A stretch of DNA of 64,000 nt from Streptomyces rimosus. GTDB lineage: Bacteria; Actinomycetota; Actinomycetes; Streptomycetales; Streptomycetaceae. The position numbers and the translations under genes were made by a program. The notes under the pieces are model-generated. The model worked only from the letters and a program-made list of their open reading frames with translations. It ran no database searches and had not been told where the DNA came from. This document shows positions 16,222 to 25,015 of the stretch, in pieces (position 1 is the stretch's first letter; every line of letters starts with the position of its first letter). Location of the stretch: positions 3,720,001-3,784,000 of the forward strand of contig NZ_CP023688.1 of the NCBI RefSeq assembly GCF_008704655.1. Direction: 5' to 3'.

Positions 16222-16677
16222 GTGAACGAAGGAAATTCCCCCCTTACGAACGAATGGTGGCTGCCGCGCCATCCTCGGAGCGCGCGGCGGGCCCGTGCGT
16301 ACCTGCGCGTCCTGGCGGACGTATGGCGGTTGCAGGATGAGGTGGCCGAGACGGCTGTGCTGATTCTCAGTGAGCTGACGGCCAACGCCTGTGTGCATGC
16401 GCGGGTTCCGCGTGGGCGGCATGTGCGGACGCGGTGTCTGCTGTTCGCCGGGCGGTTGCGGATCGAGGTGGCCGATCCGAGTGAGCTGATGCCCGAGCCC
16501 CGGGCGGCGGGGCCGGAGGACGAGAACGGGCGGGGGCTGGCGCTGGTCGCGGCGCTGGCGGACGACTGGGGTACGTACCCGCGTCCGTACGGGATCGGGA
16601 AGGTGGTGTGGTTCGAGTTGAAGCTGGCGTCGGCTCACAGCGCCGGGGCGCGTTTTCTTGAACGAGCGGTCATGTAA
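16222..16677 (+). CDS. ATP-binding protein, RsbW-like anti-sigma kinase family
   Basis: 151 residues with a GHKL ATPase fold. The N-box-like segment ETAVLILSELTANACVHA is near residue 55 and the G1 box DENGRGLALVAALADDWG near 107. Many Streptomyces copies exist, mostly beside DUF397/DUF5753 genes, and are thought to bind sigma factors or antagonists. It starts GTG at 16222, 92 bases from the divergent regulator. A typical substrate-serine partner (anti-anti-sigma) is not adjacent; the nearest is at 47820. Confidence 0.9.
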   Translation: MNEGNSPLTNEWWLPRHPRSARRARAYLRVLADVWRLQDEVAETAVLILSELTANACVHARVPRGRHVRTRCLLFAGRLRIEVADPSELMPEPRAAGPEDENGRGLALVAALADDWGTYPRPYGIGKVVWFELKLASAHSAGARFLERAVM

Positions 16678-16693
16678 GCCGTAGGGTGCTCGC

Positions 16694-17272
16694 ATGGGCA
16701 GAACCAAGGAGTTCGACCCGGGCGCGACACTTCAGGCTGCTCTGGAGCTGTTCTGGCGCAAGGGGTACGAAGCCACGTCGATGCAGGATCTCGTGGATCA
16801 CCTCGGTATCAACCGGGGCAGCATCTACGCGACGTACGGCAGCAAGCACGAGTTGTACCTGCGTGCGCTCGACCGCTACTGCGAGAACGAAGGGGTGGCG
16901 GCGCTGGAGCGGCTGAACCAGCCGGGGCCGGCGCTGCCCGCCGTACGGGAGTTCCTGCGCGCGTTCGCCACCGAGGCGCTGGCGGACACCGACCGCAAGG
17001 GCTGCCTGGTCACGAACACCGCGATAGAGCTGCTGCCGGAGGACGACAAGGCACAGCGGCGGGTCGAGACGGCCTTCCATGAGGTGGAGTCGGCGATCAC
17101 GGGTGCCCTGATAAGGGCCAAGGCTCAAGGCGAGCTGGAAGAAGAGGTCGATGTGCGGGCGCAGGCCCGGTTTCTGGTGACCTTCATCCAGGGACTGCGC
17201 GTCATGGGCAAGACCGGAGACGAGCGGCGGATCAACGATGCCGTGGAGCAGGCGATGACGGTTCTGCGCTGA
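16694..17272 (+). CDS. TetR/AcrR family regulator of the adjacent efflux pump
   Basis: 192 residues. DNA-binding domain at 8-55: TLQAALELFWRKGYEATSM, LVDHLGINRGSIYATYGSK. The C-terminal part (TDRKGCLVTNTAIELLPED) is typical of the TetR group that represses MFS or quinone-type genes, with a conserved Cys in GCLVTN that in some relatives senses electrophiles. It lies just upstream of the MFS gene with a terminator-like hairpin between them, so expression of the two is probably separate. An ACGATCGG motif before the MFS gene could be part of the operator (weak). Confidence 0.92.
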   Translation: MGRTKEFDPGATLQAALELFWRKGYEATSMQDLVDHLGINRGSIYATYGSKHELYLRALDRYCENEGVAALERLNQPGPALPAVREFLRAFATEALADTDRKGCLVTNTAIELLPEDDKAQRRVETAFHEVESAITGALIRAKAQGELEEEVDVRAQARFLVTFIQGLRVMGKTGDERRINDAVEQAMTVLR

Positions 17273-17291
17273 CACACCCATCACGCATCAT

Positions 17292-17316
17292 CCCCGCTCC
17301 GGCGGGGGTTTCTTTC
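17292..17316 (+). terminator. intrinsic terminator-like hairpin after the TetR gene
   Basis: CCCCGC, loop TCCG, GCGGGG, then GTTTCTTTC: a short stem with a T-rich tail, 20 bases after the TetR stop. It separates the regulator from the MFS transporter. Confidence 0.6.
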
Positions 17317-17357
17317 GGGCAATTACTGGAACGATCGGTTAGGAAAAGAGGGGGACC

Positions 17358-18620
17358 ATGCGCGTACCACGCGCCGTGTACGTCCTGGCCCTGGGCATCT
17401 TCGCCATGGTGACCAGCGAGTTCGCCGTCGCCGGGCTGATGCCGCAGATGGCGGCAGGGCTGGGGGCCACCGTGCCGCAGATCGGCTACCTGATCACGGC
17501 CTTCGCGGTGGCCATGGCCGTCGGCGGACCGTTCCTGACGGTGGGGGTGATGCGGCTGCAGCAGAAGCGGGCGCTGGGGGTGTTGTTCGGGGTCTTCCTG
17601 GTGGGGAATGTGGTGGCGGCCGGCGCGCCGGACTACGGAACGATGATGGTCGCGCGGGTCGTCACCGGGGTCGCCTCACAGGCGTTCTTCGGCGTGGCGC
17701 TCTCCGTATGCGCCCAGCTGACGCGGCCGGAAGCGCGCGGCCGGGCGATCGCGGTGGCCATGAACGGGCTGATGCTCGGCACGCTCCTCGGCCTTCCGCT
17801 GTCCACGCTGATCGGTGAACATCTGGGCTGGCGGGCCGCGTTCTGGGCGGTGGCCGTCCTCACGGTGGGGGCGGCGGTGTGCACGGCCGTCGGCGTACCG
17901 CGGCTGGAGCGGGCGGACGCGGGCGGCGGCGTACGGGAGGAGCTGGGCGTATTCCGCAAGCCGCGGCTGTGGCTGGCGCTGTCCACCAGCACGCTGATCA
18001 TCGGCGCGACCTTCGCCGTGTTCAGCTACCTCAACCCGATCCTGACCGAGGTCACCGGCTTCGGTACCGGGACCGTACCCCTGCTGCTCGTGGCGTACGG
18101 GGCCGCGACCGTCGTCGGGAACACCGTGGTCGGGCGCCTCGCCGACCGGCACACGATCGCCGTGCTGTTCGGCGGGCTGGTGCTGAACCTGGGGTTCCTC
18201 GTCGGGTTCGCGCTGACCGCGCAACTGCCCGTACCCGCTGTGGTGTTCATGATGGGGATCGGGCTGGTCGGGGTGACGATGAACCCGGCGATGGTCACCC
18301 GCGTCCAGCGGGCCGGGAACGCGCGGGCGCTGGTCAACACCGTGCACTCGTCGTTCATCACGCTCGGCGTGATCGTGGGGTCGCTGGTGGGCGGCATGGC
18401 CATCGGCGCGTACGGGCTGCGGGCGACGATCTGGCTGGGGGCCGGGCTGGCGGCGCTGGGGATCGTGTCGCTGGTGCCGGAGCTCGGGGGGCGGGCGGGG
18501 CGCCGCCGTACGGACGGTAAGAGCCGTACAACCCGCGTCGTCGCCTCCGGGGCCGGTACGTCCACGAACGCACCGGCCCCGGACGCCACCCCCTGCGTCA
18601 CACCAACCGCCGGGCCGTAG
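17358..18620 (+). CDS. MFS transporter, DHA1 drug-efflux type
   Basis: 420 residues with 12 predicted membrane helices. It opens VYVLALGIFAMVTSEFAVAGLMPQMA in pieces, with the DHA1 motif region (MVTSEF...GLMP) seen in AraJ/PbuE-like exporters. The cytoplasmic loop motif RPEARGRAIAVAMNGLMLGT and the motif C-like GLPLSTLIGEHLGWR fit antiporters. The last 40 residues are a soluble basic tail rich in Thr and Pro. GAGGGGG lies just before the ATG. It is preceded by a TetR gene and overlaps the convergent response regulator by 23 bases. Confidence 0.93.
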   Translation: MRVPRAVYVLALGIFAMVTSEFAVAGLMPQMAAGLGATVPQIGYLITAFAVAMAVGGPFLTVGVMRLQQKRALGVLFGVFLVGNVVAAGAPDYGTMMVARVVTGVASQAFFGVALSVCAQLTRPEARGRAIAVAMNGLMLGTLLGLPLSTLIGEHLGWRAAFWAVAVLTVGAAVCTAVGVPRLERADAGGGVREELGVFRKPRLWLALSTSTLIIGATFAVFSYLNPILTEVTGFGTGTVPLLLVAYGAATVVGNTVVGRLADRHTIAVLFGGLVLNLGFLVGFALTAQLPVPAVVFMMGIGLVGVTMNPAMVTRVQRAGNARALVNTVHSSFITLGVIVGSLVGGMAIGAYGLRATIWLGAGLAALGIVSLVPELGGRAGRRRTDGKSRTTRVVASGAGTSTNAPAPDATPCVTPTAGP

Positions 18621-19413
18621 CCCACCTCGTCAGCTCGTGGCGGTTGGAGAGCTGGAGCTTGCGCAGCACCGCGGAGACGTGCGACTCGACCGTCTTGACC
18701 GAGATGAAGAGCTGCTTGGCGATCTCCTTGTAGGCGTAGCCGCGGGCGATCAGGCGCAGCACCTCGCGCTCGCGCTGGGTCAGGCGGTCCAGGTCCTCGT
18801 CGACCGGCGGGGCGTCGGTGGAGGCGAAGGCGTCCAGGACGAAGCCGGCCAGGCGCGGGGAGAAGACCGCGTCGCCCTCGGAGACGCGGAAGATCGCGTC
18901 GACCAGGTCGGTACCGGTGATCGTCTTGGTGACGTAGCCACGGGCGCCGCCGCGGATGACACCGATGACGTCCTCGGCGGCGTCCGAGACGGACAGCGCG
19001 AGGAAGCGGACCGGGCGTTCGGGGTCGGCCATCAGCGAGGCGGAGCGGCGCAGCACCTCGACACCGCCGCCGCCCGGCAGGTGCACGTCCAGCAGGACGA
19101 CCTCGGGGCGGGTGGCGGTGATGACCGTGACGGCCTGGTCCACGTCGGCGGCCTCGCCGACGACCTCGACGCCCGTCTCGTCGGTGCGGCCGATCTCGGC
19201 CTGGACGCCCGTACGGAACATCCGGTGATCGTCGACGAGGACGACCCGTACCGTGCGGGCCGGGCCGTCGCCCGCCTGCCCGCCACCGGCCCGTCCCCCG
19301 CCGGCCGTGCCGCCGGTCCGGCCATCCTGTGCGGCGTCGCTGCTCATCTCGTCCGTCCGTCCCTCGTCGACGTTGCCTCCGGCGTACTGCCGTGGTTTCT
19401 CATCATCCGTCAT
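18598..19413 (-). CDS. NarL/LuxR-type response regulator
   Basis: 271 residues from ATG at 19413, which overlaps the kinase stop by 11 bases; a second ATG at 19347 preceded by GAGGGACGGACGAG is also possible. The receiver domain starts VRVVLVDDHRMFRTGVQAE, with the phosphoacceptor Asp in VVLLDVHLPGGGG and the switch Lys in GYVTKTITGTDL. The LuxR helix-turn-helix LTQREREVLRLIARGYAYKEIAKQ is at the C-terminus. The N-terminal lead is low-complexity Gly/Ala. It is the partner of the PspC-type kinase upstream. Confidence 0.92.
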   Translation of the reverse strand: MTDDEKPRQYAGGNVDEGRTDEMSSDAAQDGRTGGTAGGGRAGGGQAGDGPARTVRVVLVDDHRMFRTGVQAEIGRTDETGVEVVGEAADVDQAVTVITATRPEVVLLDVHLPGGGGVEVLRRSASLMADPERPVRFLALSVSDAAEDVIGVIRGGARGYVTKTITGTDLVDAIFRVSEGDAVFSPRLAGFVLDAFASTDAPPVDEDLDRLTQREREVLRLIARGYAYKEIAKQLFISVKTVESHVSAVLRKLQLSNRHELTRWATARRLV

Positions 19414-20716
19414 CCGGCAGGCGCTCCGCCTCCAGCTCGACCACGGTGCCGCCGTCCGGCGCGGAGCGCAGCCGGGCCGTGCCGCCGTTGCGCTGCATGC
19501 GGCCGATGATGGACTCGCGTACGCCCATCCGGTCGCCGGGGACCGCGTCCAGGTCGAAGCCGGGGCCCCGGTCGCGTACGGAGACGAAGACCGTACGGCC
19601 CTCGACCTCGGCGTACACCTGCACGGCGCCGCCCTCGCCACCGTACTTGGCGGCGTTGACCATCGCCTCGCGCGCGGCCTGCATCTGTGCGCCGAGCCGT
19701 TCGTCCAGCGGGCAGTCGCCGACGACCACGACCTCGATCGGTACGCCGTGGTGGTCCTCGACCTCGGCGGCGGCCTTGCGTACCGCCTCGGCGAGGGTGT
19801 CCGGCTCCTGCTCCTCGTCCTTGCCCCGGCCCTCCGGCTTGTACAGCCAGGCCCGCAGCTCGCGCTCCTGGGCGCGCGCGAGGCGGGCCACCTCGCGCGG
19901 GTCCTCGGCGTTGCGCTGGATCAGGGTGAGGGTGTGCAGGACGGAGTCGTGGACATGCGCGGCGACTTCGGCGCGTTCCTGCGCGCGGATGCGCATCAGG
20001 CGCTCCTCGGACAGGTCCTGTGTCAGACGGACCAGATACGGGCCCGCGAGCAGCGCGATGCCGACCAGCACGGCGAGGGCGGCCTGAAGCGCCATACCGA
20101 GGTGGCGGACCGAACTCTGCAGGACGACGATGCCGGTGACGCCGACGCCGACCAGCACCACGCCGGCCGCGCCGCGCACGAACGGGAGCAGGCCCTTGCG
20201 GCGGCCCATCTCCCGCCACTGCGCACGGCGCGCGTTGTCCGCCTGGCGCCAGACCAGCGCGACGCCCGCGCCGATCAGCAGGATCGGCCATACATACGCG
20301 TTGGCGCGGCCCAGCTGGAACTTCGAGGCGACGACGGCCGCGCCGGCGAGCAGCGTGAGCAGGGCGAGGATCTGGCCCCTGTCGGCCTTGCGGCCCGTAC
20401 GGCCGCGGGCCTTGCCGAGGAGGCCGGGGGCGGCGGCGGAGGCGTTCGCGCGCGTCGCGTCCACGCCGCCGACGCCCAGCGGGACGATGAACCAGAACGC
20501 CGCGTACAGCAGCGCGCCCATGCCCTCCGCCATGAACAGCGCGATGAACACCACCCGCACCCAGGAGACCGGCAGCCCGAGATGCCCGGCCAGCCCGCGT
20601 GCGACACCCCCGAGCATCCGGCCGTCGGCACTGCGGTAAAGCTTGCGCAGGGGCGGATCGTCGGGGTCGGGCGCCGGGGCGTAACTCGCCTCGGGCCGGG
20701 GTGGCGCGCTGGTCAT
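19403..20716 (-). CDS. sensor histidine kinase with N-terminal PspC domain
   Basis: 437 residues from ATG at 20716, with an alternative GTG at 20731. An N-terminal PspC domain (RKLYRSADGRMLGGVARGLAGHL ... AFWFIVPLGV) is followed by several membrane helices (about 60-220). A HisKA_3-like segment with phosphoacceptor His comes next (ERAEVAAHVHDSVLHTLTLI), then a HATPase domain (NAAKYGGEGGAVQVYAEVE, RDRGPGFDLDAVPGDRMGV). It pairs with the response regulator at 18598. PspC domains are linked to membrane-stress sensing, so envelope damage is the likely signal (inference). Confidence 0.92.
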   Translation of the reverse strand: MTSAPPRPEASYAPAPDPDDPPLRKLYRSADGRMLGGVARGLAGHLGLPVSWVRVVFIALFMAEGMGALLYAAFWFIVPLGVGGVDATRANASAAAPGLLGKARGRTGRKADRGQILALLTLLAGAAVVASKFQLGRANAYVWPILLIGAGVALVWRQADNARRAQWREMGRRKGLLPFVRGAAGVVLVGVGVTGIVVLQSSVRHLGMALQAALAVLVGIALLAGPYLVRLTQDLSEERLMRIRAQERAEVAAHVHDSVLHTLTLIQRNAEDPREVARLARAQERELRAWLYKPEGRGKDEEQEPDTLAEAVRKAAAEVEDHHGVPIEVVVVGDCPLDERLGAQMQAAREAMVNAAKYGGEGGAVQVYAEVEGRTVFVSVRDRGPGFDLDAVPGDRMGVRESIIGRMQRNGGTARLRSAPDGGTVVELEAERLPDDG

Positions 20717-20917
20717 GGCACCGATCGTCACATGGGAGGCGGGGTCGGGGCATCAGGGTGGACCCTTAGGGCGCCCCTGGGATACGGCCGCGCGCCCGTG
20801 TTAGCCGGGCGTTAGTGGCGCGGCAGCCGCGCGGTAGGGCTCACGGACAGAGTGGATGACGTACCGAGGAAACGACGTACGAAACAGCGACCGCCAACCG
20901 TCCCGGGGGGACCCGAA

Positions 20918-21688
20918 ATGAGCTCCAGCACCGTGCGCACCGCCCGCCGCCGTACGCTCCGCATCGCCGCCGCGGCCCTGACCGCGGCCGCCGGACTGAC
21001 CCTGACCGCCTGCTCCGGCTCGGACACCGGCGGCAGCAAGGCCGCGGCCCACCTGGACACGGAGGCGGCCGCAGCGGACACGTCCAGCGGTGCGGGGGCC
21101 TCCGCGGACGGGCAGGAGTCCGGTGGTCAGGCCGGTACGGGGGCCAAGGCCGAGTCCGGCGCCAAGGCCAAGGCCGAGGGCAAGACGGGAGCCCCGGGCG
21201 CCGCGGGCGAGAAGTCGGCCCGCTCGGGCGCCGGGGGCGGCAGCAAGGCCGGTGGCTCCGGCGGTCAGCGCTGCCACACCTCGGACCTCAAGGCGGCCTT
21301 CGCCACCGGCGAGGACGCGGTCCCCGACCCGAACGCGAGCGGCGGGACGACCACCAGCATCGTGCTGACCAACAAGAGCAGCCGCACCTGCACAATCGGC
21401 GGCTTCGCCGGTGTGGACCTCCGGCCGGACGCCGGCGGCCCCAGCTGGTCGCTCGCCCGCTCCTCCGCCAAGCACGGCTCGATCACCCTGGGTCCCGGCG
21501 ACAGCACCGACTTCACCCTCAACCTCGGCATGGCCAAGGAGAACGACGAAGGCTCCTGGAAGCCCGCAACCGTCGCCGTCACCCCGCCCAACGAGACCAC
21601 CGCGCTGACGCTGAAGTGGCCCTGGGGTCCGCTCGTCCACCAGGACGGCGCCACCCACCCCGCCACCTTTGTGAACCCGATCGGCTGA
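20918..21688 (+). CDS. DUF4232 lipoprotein
   Basis: 256 residues. A lipoprotein signal (RRRTLRIAAAALTAAAGLTLTAC, lipobox LTAC with Cys about 29) is followed by a long Ala/Gly/Ser/Lys low-complexity spacer to about 130. A DUF4232 beta-sandwich follows: RCHTSDLKAAFATGEDAV, SIVLTNKSSRTCTIGGFAGV, DSTDFTLNLGM. DUF4232 proteins are exported and of unknown function. The ATG at 20918 is preceded by GGGGGGAC. It is divergent from the PspC kinase with about 200 bases between. Confidence 0.88.
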   Translation: MSSSTVRTARRRTLRIAAAALTAAAGLTLTACSGSDTGGSKAAAHLDTEAAAADTSSGAGASADGQESGGQAGTGAKAESGAKAKAEGKTGAPGAAGEKSARSGAGGGSKAGGSGGQRCHTSDLKAAFATGEDAVPDPNASGGTTTSIVLTNKSSRTCTIGGFAGVDLRPDAGGPSWSLARSSAKHGSITLGPGDSTDFTLNLGMAKENDEGSWKPATVAVTPPNETTALTLKWPWGPLVHQDGATHPATFVNPIG

Positions 21689-21695
21689 CGGGCCG

Positions 21696-23552
21696 CTACT
21701 GATCGTCCCGCTTGGCCTGATCGTCCTGCCCGGCCTGCTCACGGTCCTCGGGCAGGCGGAGGCCGGCCAGGACATCGTCGAAGACCTTCTTGTACCGGTC
21801 CCACTCGGTGGCCGGCGCGGAGAGGTAGATGGCGTACTCCTTCTCGCCGGGACGGCCGAAGCCCAGGTCTATGGCGCGGAACTCGCGTCTGCTGCCCGAC
21901 CACTTCCACTCCCACAGGGCGGCGGGCCGGTCGCGGAAGCGCGTCTCCTGCATGCGCAGCTGCTGGTAGCCGGGGAACTTGCCCTCGTTGAGAGCGGCGC
22001 GCTCGTTGTCCTTCCAGCGCTGAAGCGGATTCGCGCCCGCGAAATCGAGCGACTCGATGCGCAGGCCGACCAGCTGGTTCGGGTTGAGGTAGACGGAGCC
22101 GTTCGCCTGCTTCTGACGGGTCCAGCCGTTCGGCAGCGGGAAATCGACACCGGCCGCCGGGTCCGTCACCCGGTGGTAGCCCGCGGGAACCGGCCGCGGG
22201 GTGGGCTTGGCGCGGGGCTTCGACGGGGTGGGCGACGGGTTCTCGGGCTGCGGTGTACGGCTGTCGGACGCCTGCGCGTCTCCGTCCGGCCAGTAGCCGA
22301 GGGCGTACAGGGTGCTGCCCGCGAGAGCCAGTGCGGCAACCAGGGAGACGGCGGTGAGCAGGATCGTGCGGCCGCGTTTGCCGGGCTGCTTTTCGGAGGG
22401 GGGCGGGGTGGTGGCCGGGGCCGTGGCCGGGTGGTTGACCGGGGCGGTGGGGCCGGTGGCGGGGGTGAATGCGCCGGTGGGGGCCGTGTTGCCGGCCGTG
22501 TTGCCGGCCGTGGACGTGTCGCTCGTACCGTTCGTAGCCGGGGGTGCCAAGTGGTACGAACCGGTTGCCGACGGCGGAGTTGGGGCCGGGGTCGGGGCCG
22601 GAGTGTTCGTGTGGTCGCCGTGGGCCGGTGGTGTCGTACCGGCCGTGGTGGCGGTGGAGTCCCCCGCCGCTCCGTGTGCGCTTGCACCGCTTAGCCATGC
22701 GGTGGTGTTCGTGTGCGCTGCGGGTGCGCGCAGGGCCTGTTCCACGGCCTGGGCCGAGGGGCGGTCCGCGGGATCCTTGGCCAGGAGGGCTTCGATCAGA
22801 CCGGTCAGCGCACCGGCATTGCGCGGCGGGTCCAGCGGATCGACAGCAATGGAGTACGCCGTCTCGACCGCCGTGAGCTTACGGAACGGGGGCCGCCCCT
22901 CCAGCGCTTGGTAGAGCGTGGCGCCCAGCGCCCACAGGTCGGAGGCCGGGCCGGGGGTGCCGCCCCGGACCCGTTCGGGGGCGAGATAGTCGATGGAGCC
23001 GATCAGCTCGCCGGTCTTGGTGAGGGTGGAGGTGCCGGTGGCGACCGCGATGCCGAAGTCCGTGAGGACGACCCGGCCGTCCTCGCCGAGCAGCACGTTG
23101 CCGGGCTTGACGTCGCGGTGCAGGACCCCGGCGGAGTGCGCCGCCCGCAGCGCGGCGACCATGCCGCGGCCGATCCGGGCCACCTCGCCCAGGGGCACCG
23201 CGCCGTCCGAGAGCGTGGCCTCCTTGATCAGGTCGCCGAGCGTCACCGACGGGACGTACTCCATGACGATGCACGGCAGACCGGCGTCGTCCACGACGTC
23301 GTGGACGCTGACCACGTTGGGGTGGTTGATACGGGCGGCGGACTGGGCCTCGCGGCGGGTGCGCTCGTTGCGGCGGGCCAGCTCGTCGGGCTCCAGTTGC
23401 GGGGAGACGTGCAGCCGCTTGACCGCGACCTGGCGGCCGAGCAGCTCGTCGTAGGACCGCCAGACGGTCCCCATGCCGCCCCGGCCTATCTCCTCGACCA
23501 GGCGGTACCGCCCGGCGACCAGCCGCCCGTCGTCCACCGCCGCCTCCGTCAC
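21696..23552 (-). CDS. membrane Ser/Thr protein kinase (PknB type)
   Basis: 618 residues from GTG at 23552 (AAGGGG upstream), with an alternative start at 23603. Cytoplasmic kinase: YRLVEEIGRGGMGTVWRSYD, Lys in VAVKRLHV, catalytic loop HRDVKPGNVLL, DFGIAVATG and SIDYLAPERVRGG. A long Thr/Pro/Ala linker follows, one membrane helix (TILLTAVSLVAALALAGSTL, near 405) and an outside domain of about 180 residues (GYHRVTDPAAGVDFPLPNGW) of a type often found in Streptomyces kinases. No PASTA repeats are present, so lipid II sensing is not implied. The substrate is unknown. Confidence 0.95.
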   Translation of the reverse strand: MTEAAVDDGRLVAGRYRLVEEIGRGGMGTVWRSYDELLGRQVAVKRLHVSPQLEPDELARRNERTRREAQSAARINHPNVVSVHDVVDDAGLPCIVMEYVPSVTLGDLIKEATLSDGAVPLGEVARIGRGMVAALRAAHSAGVLHRDVKPGNVLLGEDGRVVLTDFGIAVATGTSTLTKTGELIGSIDYLAPERVRGGTPGPASDLWALGATLYQALEGRPPFRKLTAVETAYSIAVDPLDPPRNAGALTGLIEALLAKDPADRPSAQAVEQALRAPAAHTNTTAWLSGASAHGAAGDSTATTAGTTPPAHGDHTNTPAPTPAPTPPSATGSYHLAPPATNGTSDTSTAGNTAGNTAPTGAFTPATGPTAPVNHPATAPATTPPPSEKQPGKRGRTILLTAVSLVAALALAGSTLYALGYWPDGDAQASDSRTPQPENPSPTPSKPRAKPTPRPVPAGYHRVTDPAAGVDFPLPNGWTRQKQANGSVYLNPNQLVGLRIESLDFAGANPLQRWKDNERAALNEGKFPGYQQLRMQETRFRDRPAALWEWKWSGSRREFRAIDLGFGRPGEKEYAIYLSAPATEWDRYKKVFDDVLAGLRLPEDREQAGQDDQAKRDDQ

Positions 23553-23728
23553 CGCGCCGCGCCCCTTGCCCCTTCGGTTCCCCCATACAGGTGTCCGGCG
23601 CAACGATAGTCGTCCGACGGGCGCTGCCGGAGGACCGGGGCGCGGTGTCCAGGCGTGTACCGGGGGCGTGCCGGGGGTTTTCCACGATGCGGAGGGGCCG
23701 GTTGTGGTGGTTGGTGCGGGCCCATGGA

Positions 23729-24901
23729 TCAGACGGAAAACGCGGTGACCTGCGCTCGGTCGCTCTCGCCGTCCGAGAGGAACGCCGCCAGCGTCTGGCC
23801 CTCCTCGGTCACGGCGGTGCGCTCGGCCCGGGAGAAGCGGCGCAGCGGGGTGGCCGTCACGGTGCCGTCCTCGACGGTCCAGGTCGCGGCGACCCGGCCG
23901 TCCACCAGGACGACGCGGGCCCCGGCGACCGAGAGGCCGCGGTGGGCGTCGTCGATGATCCGGCCGCGGTCCTGGTAGCCGAGGACCGCGTTGTCGAAGG
24001 CGGGCAGGAACCGGACCGGCGCGGGCGTATCGGGGTCGGGGCGCGGGGCGTCAGGAAGGTCGAGCAGTTCCCGGCCGCGCTCGTCGCGGAAGGTCACCAG
24101 CTCCTCGCGTACGGCGGCGATCGCGGCCGGGAGCCCGGCGAGGCCGCACCAGGCGCGCAGGTCGGCGGAGGCGGCGGGGCCGTAGGCGGCGAGGTAGCGG
24201 CGCACCAGGGCTGCGCCTACGGGGTCGGGGGCGGCTGGGGTGGTGCCGTTCGGGGGCGTGCCTTCAGGGGCGGCTTGGGTGGTGCCGTTCGGGGCCGCGC
24301 CGTTCGGGGCGATCGGTGGGTCGATGTCGCGGCCGAGCCAGGTGGCGAGCGGTACGTACCGGGCGCCCGCCCTCGTACGCCACAGGCCGCGCGGCGGCAG
24401 CTGCACCATCGGGACCAGGGCGGCGACCAGCATCTCCCCCAGCGCCCGCAGCCCCGGCTCGGGCCAGCGCCCGGCGACCGCCCGTGCCAGCTCGGGCATC
24501 GAGCGGGGCTCCCCGTCGGCCATGACCGCGCGGCCCGCGGCGGCGAGTTCGTCGAGGTCCACCCCGGCGAGTTCGCGGCGGTAGGCGCCCTGCGCACGCC
24601 GGCGCAGCATGGCGTCGTGGCGGGCGCGCCAGGCCAGTACGTCGTCGGCGGTGACGAGGTGGACGGTGCGGCGCATGAGGTGCGTACGGACGACATGCCG
24701 TCCGGTCAGCAGGTCCGAGAGCGACGACGGGTCGAACGCGCGCAGCCGCGACCAGAGGCCGATGAACGGTTCCTGCGGCTCCTGCGCCTGGAGGCCGCAC
24801 AGATGCCCCACGGCGTCGAGGACCGGCAGGCCGGCGCGTTCGAGGAGCAACTGGCGGGCGAGGGTGGCACGGTTGAGGGCCCGGGTGTCGAGAACGGTCA
24901 T
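23729..24901 (-). CDS. winged-helix DNA-binding domain protein (HTH_42 family)
   Basis: 390 residues, the HTH_42 / YcaQ-like family (pfam06224), found widely in actinobacteria. Family hallmarks are TVLDTRALNRATLARQLLLE, VGHLCGLQAQEPQEPFIGLW, THLMRRTVHLVTADDVLAW in pieces, RRYLAAYGPAASADLRAWCG and LPAFDNAVLGYQDRGRI. Relatives of the related YcaQ are DNA interstrand-crosslink glycosylases, but this branch is uncharacterised. A Pro/Ala/Thr insertion (NGAAPNGTTQAAPEGTPPNG) near residue 230 is a small internal repeat. It is divergent from the WYL regulator. Confidence 0.85.
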   Translation of the reverse strand: MTVLDTRALNRATLARQLLLERAGLPVLDAVGHLCGLQAQEPQEPFIGLWSRLRAFDPSSLSDLLTGRHVVRTHLMRRTVHLVTADDVLAWRARHDAMLRRRAQGAYRRELAGVDLDELAAAGRAVMADGEPRSMPELARAVAGRWPEPGLRALGEMLVAALVPMVQLPPRGLWRTRAGARYVPLATWLGRDIDPPIAPNGAAPNGTTQAAPEGTPPNGTTPAAPDPVGAALVRRYLAAYGPAASADLRAWCGLAGLPAAIAAVREELVTFRDERGRELLDLPDAPRPDPDTPAPVRFLPAFDNAVLGYQDRGRIIDDAHRGLSVAGARVVLVDGRVAATWTVEDGTVTATPLRRFSRAERTAVTEEGQTLAAFLSDGESDRAQVTAFSV

Positions 24902-25015
24902 GTGCGTCCTTGCCTGGTGGCCGGTGTTTTGGTCGTCGGCTGGTTCTGCGGCCTGGTGGCATCTTGGCGGAGGTAGCGGACAGGTTGTGTCCTCAATGGG
25001 GGCCAGCATGGGGTC

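Noticed and set aside
17326..17341. ACGATCGG near the MFS gene as a TetR operator
   Set aside because: Only a six-base symmetric core (CGATCG); the flanks do not match, so evidence is too weak to list.
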